The notes beneath the pieces are model-generated. The model searched no databases. It saw only the letters and a list, made by a program, of their open reading frames with translations, and was not told the DNA's origin. A stretch of DNA of 9,586 nucleotides from positions 1 to 9,586 of the forward strand of contig JAISBR010000095.1 of NCBI GenBank assembly GCA_031266095.1, in the 5' to 3' direction. Position 1 is the first letter of the stretch. Each line of letters opens with the position of its first letter. The translations under genes were made by a program, and so were the position numbers. Origin of the DNA: Treponema sp. GTDB taxonomy: Bacteria; Spirochaetota; Spirochaetia; Treponematales; Breznakiellaceae. Positions 5,249 to 9,586 of this stretch are shown here, piece by piece.

Positions 5249-6085
5249 ATGAATAAGTTCAGGGAAATCATTATGCCCGGTGATGTCCTGGAAGACGGAT
5301 CATTAAGCGATGGAGCAAAAATACTCTATGGTAAAATAGCCAGGCTGTCATACAAGGATGGTTTCTGCTGGGCAAGCAACAGTTTTCTTGACGGGACGGA
5401 ATCGGGCAGTTCCGCAAAGAGGCAGATAACCGAGCTCAAAGAAGCCGGGTACATCCGGTGTGAATATAAAAACGGATACAAGCGAAGAATTTTTATTTGT
5501 GACATCAACAGCAAAATAACCAAAAATGAGGAAAAAACCGATCCTACCCAGACCAAAAATGACCAGGGGGTAGACCAAAAATGGTCCGGGACCCAGACCA
5601 AAAATGACCAGGGGGGTAGACCAAAAATGACCACAGAACATATTAATATTAACATCCAAAAGAACAAAGAAAAAGAACAGGAACCTTTTTCTGAATCTTT
5701 TAATTTAGGAAAACCAAAAGAAGATCCTTTTCCAGCTCCTTCGCCTTTTATAAAAATACCTGAAACGCCTGTTTTGCCTCAAAAAAACTACTCGGCGATT
5801 TTTGAGGAAGTCAAATTAAAGTGGAAAGAGATTACCGGCCAGGACACCAGGGAAACGCTTTTCCAGGTTTCATCGGTGAATCGGGAAAAATTTATCAACA
5901 CCCTGGCGATTTACGAGCTTAAGGACATCTTTAACGCCATGGAGAATTACTGGTATACAAAAACCAACCCCGATAAATATGACATCGGTGGAAGGACATA
6001 CGGGGATCTGATCAGGTTTTTGGGAAACGGGGTTAGCCAGTTTTTTGATGACAATGTGGTAAAAGCTAACTTTTTAAAAAAGTAA
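5249..6085 (+). CDS. Phage replication initiator, lambda O-like (winged-helix N-terminus)
   Basis: 278 residues; ATG 5249 is preceded by GAGGGG at six bases. Residues about 19-85 form a winged helix-turn-helix (LSDGAKILYGKIARLSYKDG, then SAKRQITELKEAGYI and the wing YKRRIFI), as in initiator proteins that bind phage origins. Residues about 90-195 are a low-complexity linker rich in lysine, glutamine and proline; the DNA for its first part contains the iterons. Residues about 195-278 are a helical domain (IFEEVKLKWKEITGQ, LKDIFNAMENYW, GGRTYGDLIRFL) typical of the part that contacts the host helicase or its loader. No helicase or helicase-loader gene is visible in the window, so the phage may use the host's. 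By analogy with lambda O, the protein binds its own gene and opens the adjacent A/T-rich DNA. Initiator assignment is good; exact family name is not certain. Confidence 0.78.
   Translation: MNKFREIIMPGDVLEDGSLSDGAKILYGKIARLSYKDGFCWASNSFLDGTESGSSAKRQITELKEAGYIRCEYKNGYKRRIFICDINSKITKNEEKTDPTQTKNDQGVDQKWSGTQTKNDQGGRPKMTTEHININIQKNKEKEQEPFSESFNLGKPKEDPFPAPSPFIKIPETPVLPQKNYSAIFEEVKLKWKEITGQDTRETLFQVSSVNREKFINTLAIYELKDIFNAMENYWYTKTNPDKYDIGGRTYGDLIRFLGNGVSQFFDDNVVKANFLKK
5519..5632 (+). repeat. Iterons inside the initiator gene
   Basis: AGACCAAAAATGACC occurs at 5550-5564, 5595-5609 and 5618-5632, with a variant AGACCAAAAATGGTC at 5572-5586 and a shorter upstream copy (ACCAAAAATGA) at 5519-5529. 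Start-to-start distances are 22, 23 and 23 bases, about two helical turns, so the four main sites lie on one face of the DNA. They are arranged as a tandem duplication of a 45/46-base unit (5546-5590 and 5591-5636). Placement in the middle of an O-like initiator gene is the same as in lambda ori. Confidence 0.9.
5546..5735. other. Probable phage replication origin
   Basis: The iteron block is followed at about 5634-5735 by DNA rich in A and T (AACATATTAATATTAACATC and several A runs), a plausible unwinding element. The arrangement of iterons, then A/T-rich DNA, inside the initiator gene repeats the logic of lambdoid origins. This is inferred from layout; no function is shown directly. Confidence 0.68.
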
Positions 6086-6097
6086 TCGGGGGAAAGA

Positions 6098-6565
6098 ATG
6101 TCAGTTAAACAGGAAGAATCACCCAAGGCGCATGTGGAGCACGTTTACAAGAAATGCCCCCGGTGCGACACCTACATTGATTACAGCAGGGACTATTGCA
6201 ACTGCCACGAGCCCATGCCCAGGAACGCCCCCGCGGCTCTTTTTACGGAGGACAATCCCAACCGGGACATACTGGCGGCTCCCATGAACGTGGAATCGGA
6301 CACCGTAAACTGCATTGACTGCGGGTTAGGGTGTAATCTCTGCCATAGTTTTTTCTTTCTGAAAACAAACAGCCGCGGGTGGGGAGGGAAAGGCTGCCGG
6401 CACAAACAGGACAGCATTAAATGCACCTGCTGCCAGTTACTGATAAGCGACTTTTCAAGCAGAAATACCAGAAAGGACGGGAAAATTGATTTCCGGATTG
6501 ACTACCAGGGGGTACTGCAAAAAGTACAAGACATCGTCAAGATGAGAAACGGGATAGTCGCGTGA
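6098..6565 (+). CDS. Cysteine-rich, probably metal-binding protein
   Basis: 155 residues, ATG 6098 after a GGGGGAAAG site. Twelve cysteines are grouped: C20-x2-C23 with C34-x-C36 (a likely zinc ribbon), C72-x2-C75-x3-C79-x2-C82 (CIDCGLGCNLC), C100 with H102, and C109, C111, C112. The N-terminal group looks like a zinc finger. The central CxxCxxxCxxC could bind zinc or an iron-sulphur cluster. The C-terminal part (IDFRIDYQGVLQKVQDIVKM) is free of cysteine and helical. I do not recognise the family. Position behind the replication gene, in the place where lambdoid phages keep nin-type genes, suggests a DNA or RNA transaction, but this is context only. It overlaps the next gene by four bases. 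Confidence 0.75.
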   Translation: MSVKQEESPKAHVEHVYKKCPRCDTYIDYSRDYCNCHEPMPRNAPAALFTEDNPNRDILAAPMNVESDTVNCIDCGLGCNLCHSFFFLKTNSRGWGGKGCRHKQDSIKCTCCQLLISDFSSRNTRKDGKIDFRIDYQGVLQKVQDIVKMRNGIVA

Positions 6566-7056
6566 GGATATTTATAACAGGCCAGGGCAAATACGCCAGC
6601 GCCATACCCTTAAAGACCGGGGAATATTACGACGCGGAACCGGCAATGACCGGAACGGACGCCCAGAACAGGGCGTTTCACGCGCTCCTGCAGGAATACT
6701 GGTCAAGCGGGATGCACAGCTATCCGTCAAAATCGTTTGAAGAATTCAGGGATTGTATTAAACGCGACCTGGGGGCGGGGTTTTCCGAGTACGTGTACAT
6801 CACCCGAAACGGCAAGCGGGCAAAGAGCAAAGAACTGCCGGTCGATTACATGGTCTATGAGGGGGAAAAGTTTTTATTTGGGAAACTTAAATCCTGGGCT
6901 GATTACACGAAAAAAGAGCGCAGGGAAACCATCGACCGGCTGTTGTCCTCGATGTACCAGGCAGGAATCAATAGCCGGAAGTTTGAGGAAATCGTAAAAG
7001 GAATGCAGGGAGTATTTGACAATCAGGAAAAAAGCGGGTATACTTCATCCAGTTGA
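6562..7056 (+). CDS. Conserved-looking phage protein of unknown function (164 residues)
   Basis: Starts with GTG 6562 in a GTGA overlap with the preceding stop; the ribosome site is weak, so translation probably depends on coupling. The N-terminus is beta-rich (RIFITGQGKYASAIPL). Then comes TGTDAQNRAFHALLQEYW, whose D-x-Q-N-R-x-x-H pattern recalls the start of NinB-like recombination proteins. Further on are FEEFRDCIKRDLGAGFSEYV, then LKSWADYTKKERRETIDRLL and YQAGINSRKFEEIVKG, a helical C-terminus. I remember similar sequences from uncharacterised phage genomes but cannot name a family. NinB-like is only a weak suggestion. It directly precedes the terminase but does not look like a small terminase subunit. 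Confidence 0.72.
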   Translation: MRIFITGQGKYASAIPLKTGEYYDAEPAMTGTDAQNRAFHALLQEYWSSGMHSYPSKSFEEFRDCIKRDLGAGFSEYVYITRNGKRAKSKELPVDYMVYEGEKFLFGKLKSWADYTKKERRETIDRLLSSMYQAGINSRKFEEIVKGMQGVFDNQEKSGYTSSS

Positions 7057-7069
7057 CGGGAAGGCAGAT

Positions 7070-8765
7070 ATGAGCAATAGCGGACCCTAAAAAAAAGACT
7101 CCCAAACGGAAGCCGAAAAACGAGTTTAAGGGAACGGACCACGGCACCAGAAAGGGAGAAAAGCGCACCCGGGAATCCATAGAGAAGCAAAAAAAGGCCT
7201 GGGAAATCAAGCGGGCCGAGACCCGGATACTCGAAATATACCGCGAAAAGCTTCTAACGCCGGATGCAAAAGGCGTAATAGAGGCGGAAACATTCCTCTC
7301 AAAATATTTTGAATACGGAAAAAAACACCCCGCATCAAAACCAGCCGCATACATGGCCAAGGCCATGGGATTAGTCGAAGGATTACTGCAAAGGCTCGAC
7401 AAAGACACCGAACGGCAGATTACCCAGGACCGAGACTTTTTAGAATACCGGCTCTTTAAGCAATTTTATGACAAACAGCGGGAAATCCTCTACGACCGGA
7501 ATATTCAGCGGAAGATTATCTGTACGTCCCGCAGGTGGGGCAAGACGGAAACAGCCGCGGGAAAGTTTGTACTAACCGCGGTAGAAGGGGATGTCCCCAT
7601 GTACTATATCCACCTTAACGTAACCAACGCCGTAAACCAGATGTGGAGAAAGGTTATCAAATATTCCGAAAGCATTGATTTACCGATCGAGAAAGAAGAC
7701 CATACCACCCATGAAATACGATGGACGAACGGCTCCGTATTACGGTTCCGGGGGAATAATACCTCCGCCGAGGCCGATAAACTCCGGGGAGATCCCGCCC
7801 GGCTGGTCATCATCGATGAAGCCGGGGCCCAGCGCTGGATGCGGTATTTAGTAGATGATGTCCTTTCCCCCATGTTTGCCGATTTCGGCACCAGGGGGGA
7901 ACTAATAATTCAGGGAACGCCCCCTAAAATCCCCAAAACCTTTTTTGAAATGCTCTGGGACAAGAGCGGGTACAAAAAATATGCCGGGAATATTTTTGAC
8001 AATCCCTTTATACCCGAAGGATATTTGGAAGGCTACCTTAAAGAAAGAAAAATCTCCATGGAAGATCCCTTTATTCAGCGGGAATACCTCGGGGTCGTGG
8101 GAGCCTATGATACGGAAGCCATGATATACCGGGTCCGCTCCTATCATACGGAAACCCCGGCATACAGGATAACCGATATAGCGATAGGCATAGACTACGG
8201 ACACCAGGACTGTAACGCCATTATAGGGCTTGCATTTAACCGTGAATCAGGCCAGGGGTATATCTTTTTTGAGGAGAAATTCAACAAAGAAGGATCGTCT
8301 TTTATCTGTGAAAGAGCCCTAGAGGCCCATAAGGAAGCACTTAAAATAGCGTCGGCAAACAATATGGACCGGGGAAAGATAGTGCTGGTTGCCGATACCA
8401 ACGAAGAGAGCATTACCTTCGACATGGTGACCAAATACAATCTCCCGGCCCGGAACGCCTATAAGTATAACAAAGAGTACGCCATGGAACTGCTTGCCCG
8501 GACGCTCAAAGAGGGGCAGATAACTATGGTTAAAGACGGAACCCTGGACCAGGAGCTTGGAGGCCTTATCTGGTTCCGGGATGAAGAAGGGCACGTTATC
8601 CATGAAATAGACGATGTCTACGGGGAACATCCGGACGCCGGGGACGCGCTCTTATACGCCTTTAGAGAATACCGCCATATCTGTAAAGACACGTCCCTTG
8701 AAATACCCGAGGAAGAGGACCCGTTTAAATATCTTCCGAGGAGAAGGAGCGGACTCTATGGCTAA
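7070..8765 (+). CDS. terL: Terminase large subunit (packaging ATPase and nuclease); start needs a +1 frameshift
   Basis: The main frame runs from 7074 to TAA 8763-8765 but has no ATG, GTG or TTG before ATG 7353, which lacks a ribosome binding site. Coding quality clearly extends upstream of 7353 (lysine-rich start, then REKLLTPDAKGVIEAETFLS). The only well-placed start is ATG 7070, after GGGAAGG, which reads ATG AGC AAT AGC GGA CCC TAA. A +1 shift on CCC joins it to the main frame and gives about 564 residues. Counting from Met 7353: Walker A-like SRRWGKT 59-65, Walker B LVIIDEAG 151-158, coupling motif QGTP 187-190, then RNase-H-like nuclease acids D281 (GIDYG), D348 (VADTN) and D428/D431 (HPDAGDALLYAF). 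All are intact. The enzyme drives DNA into proheads and cuts concatemers. No small subunit is recognised; the extra 90-odd N-terminal residues are longer than I expect. Confidence 0.88.
7082..7096 (+). other. Possible +1 frameshift site at the start of the terminase gene
   Basis: In the frame of ATG 7070 the bases read GGA CCC TAA AAA AAA. A proline tRNA on CCC could re-pair on CCT one base downstream, avoiding the stop and entering the long terminase frame. CCC followed by a stop is the type of site known for +1 shifting in Listeria phage PSA (CCC-TGA), and the RF2 gene uses a related C-TT-stop site. No clear stimulatory Shine-Dalgarno sequence lies just upstream. A lost reading frame or a one-base sequence error (CC for CCC) explains the data equally well. 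Confidence 0.45.
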
Positions 8766-9231
8766 AAGCTACGCCGATAAAAACTATGCCGAACGATACG
8801 CAGAGGGAATAAAGAAATCACCACAATCATCCCGATACCGCAACCAGGGATACAATCATACCGACCCGTATACCGCAGACCAGCGGAAAGAGAGTTATGA
8901 TAAGTGGAAACTGAAACCAAAGCCCTATGACGGCGGTCCCCAAAGTACACAGCATGGAAGGGTCTCAAGTTCATGGCTTACCCACCTGGGATATAATAAC
9001 CATACGGGAGAAGCGGAAGCAAAATTCAAGGGGACCAATGCTATCTTCTACTACAAAATGCCCTATGAGACATTTTTAGAATGGCTGAACAGCCCCAGTA
9101 AGGGTAAATGGTTGCACGAATCGGGATATATGCCCTTTCCCATGTACCGGCAGCAAGGCGGGACCCCGGCACAACACAGAACCGACGCTGCCGCCCAAAG
9201 GGCCCGAAAACGGGCGGCAAAATACCGTTGA
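8758..9231 (+). CDS. KTSC-domain protein (157 residues)
   Basis: ATG 8758 lies eight bases after AAGGAG and overlaps the end of the terminase gene by 8 bases in another frame. A longer in-frame reading upstream is only the shadow of the terminase. Residues 1-65 are polar and tyrosine-rich and probably flexible. Residues about 69-121 match the KTSC domain: VSSSWLTHLGYNNHTGEAEA, a beta strand, IFYYKMPYETFLEWL, and the signature NSPSKGKWLH. KTSC domains take their name from lysyl-tRNA synthetase C-termini but are common in small phage and bacterial proteins of unknown role; nucleic-acid binding is suspected. The C-terminus is basic (RARKRAAKYR). Lying between the terminase and a fibre-like gene, it may be a late protein. 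The domain call is good, the function open. Confidence 0.78.
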   Translation: MAKSYADKNYAERYAEGIKKSPQSSRYRNQGYNHTDPYTADQRKESYDKWKLKPKPYDGGPQSTQHGRVSSSWLTHLGYNNHTGEAEAKFKGTNAIFYYKMPYETFLEWLNSPSKGKWLHESGYMPFPMYRQQGGTPAQHRTDAAAQRARKRAAKYR

Positions 9232-9262
9232 CAAACTTATATATGTTTGACATAACTATATT
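9228..9262 (+). promoter_or_regulatory. Possible late promoter before the fibre-like gene
   Basis: TTGACA at 9228-9233 is followed 17 bases later by CATAAC (9251-9256), which matches four of six -10 positions. A second TTGACA (9247-9252) and TATATT (9257-9262) lie in the same A/T-rich gap. This 51-base gap is among the longest after the operon begins, so a separate promoter for structural genes is plausible. Confidence 0.4.
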
Positions 9263-9282
9263 AAGGCGGAAAGGATATTCCT

Positions 9283-9586
9283 ATGTTTATTGACCGCCTG
9301 TCTGACCAGCCCTCTTTCCATAAAAAACGGAATCCCCTTGACTATGAAGACCTTGAAAATAAGCCCGCCATAGACGGAAAACCCTTACACAGCGATACGA
9401 CATCGGAAAAACTGGGGCTTGCGACAAAAGAAGAGTTAAACGCGTATGTCAAACTAAACAGCGAAACTACCCAGATTATCGATTCCGATATAGCCCTGGC
9501 AAACGGTAAAAAGCTTCTGGGGGTCAAGAAAGATACCGCCCAGGCAAACTTGCTTTCGGTCGGCGATTACGGAACCTATGAACAGA
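9283..9586 (+). CDS. Fibre-like structural protein, N-terminus only (cut by window edge)
   Basis: ATG 9283 is seven bases after AAGGA and the frame stays open for 101 codons to the edge. The visible part has YEDLENKPAIDGKPLHSD followed by EKLGLATKEELNAYV, the pattern seen at the N-termini of many phage head-fibre and tail-fibre proteins, where 'NKP..I.G..L' repeats form a slender trimeric shaft. Then IIDSDIALANGKKLLGVKKD and LLSVGDYGTYEQ look like the beta-rich repeats of head-decoration or collar fibres. It would be a virion surface protein. Which fibre cannot be decided from this fragment. Its place directly after the terminase-KTSC pair, where a portal gene is usual, is somewhat odd. Confidence 0.6.
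   Translation, partial: MFIDRLSDQPSFHKKRNPLDYEDLENKPAIDGKPLHSDTTSEKLGLATKEELNAYVKLNSETTQIIDSDIALANGKKLLGVKKDTAQANLLSVGDYGTYEQ

Noticed and set aside
9190..9218. Nested GC hairpin (GCCGCCC ... GGGCGGC with inner GCCCG-AAAA-CGGGC) as a terminator
   Set aside because: It lies inside the KTSC gene and is not followed by a T run on the plus strand; the A run behind it would suit only leftward transcripts, and no leftward gene is nearby.

Overview
The window looks like the left part of a temperate, tailed-phage genome (prophage). A leftward tyrosine-recombinase integrase, cut by the left edge, faces a long rightward run of tightly packed small genes. These pass from recombination to replication to DNA packaging and the first structural gene. 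The host cannot be named for certain. Strong GGAGG-type ribosome binding sites, mixed base composition and the flavour of the integrase N-terminus would fit a spirochaete such as a gut Treponema, but this is a low-confidence inference from memory.

Layout. 1-468: integrase N-terminus, minus strand. 469-819: non-coding control region with two adjacent inverted repeats (653-671 and 671-692), a TTGACA, a GC-rich hairpin (699-722) and a large three-way-junction RNA-like element (723-802) ending in a T run just before the first ribosome binding site. 820-3232: early operon with an unknown 82-residue protein, a hexapeptide-repeat protein carrying seven 18-base tandem repeats, a PD-(D/E)XK exonuclease-like protein, an ERF single-strand annealing protein and a NinG-like nuclease. 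3229-5222: small unknown proteins, one apparent frameshift, an HNH-family protein with a duplicated N-terminal module, and a 50-residue ORF. 5249-6085: a lambda-O-like replication initiator carrying four or five iterons inside its coding sequence, followed by A/T-rich DNA, which is a probable replication origin. 6098-7056: a cysteine-rich protein and an unknown phage protein. 7070-8765: terminase large subunit. 8758-9231: KTSC-domain protein. 9228-9262: possible promoter. 9283 to the edge: start of a fibre-like structural protein.

How the genes work together. The exonuclease-like protein, ERF annealing protein and NinG-like nuclease form a recombination cassette comparable in logic to lambda Red plus NinG. 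The initiator would bind its internal iterons and recruit the host replication machinery. The terminase would package the resulting concatemers. Most neighbouring genes overlap by 1, 4, 8 or 17 bases or are separated by short gaps, so one rightward transcript with translational coupling is likely, probably starting in or just before the structured leader.

The points most worth checking are the leader structure at 723-807, the terminase reading frame (which needs a +1 shift at CCC-TAA in codons 6-7), the intragenic iterons, and the 18-base repeats that vary mainly at one base. No repressor, Cro-like gene, recognisable small terminase subunit or portal is visible.
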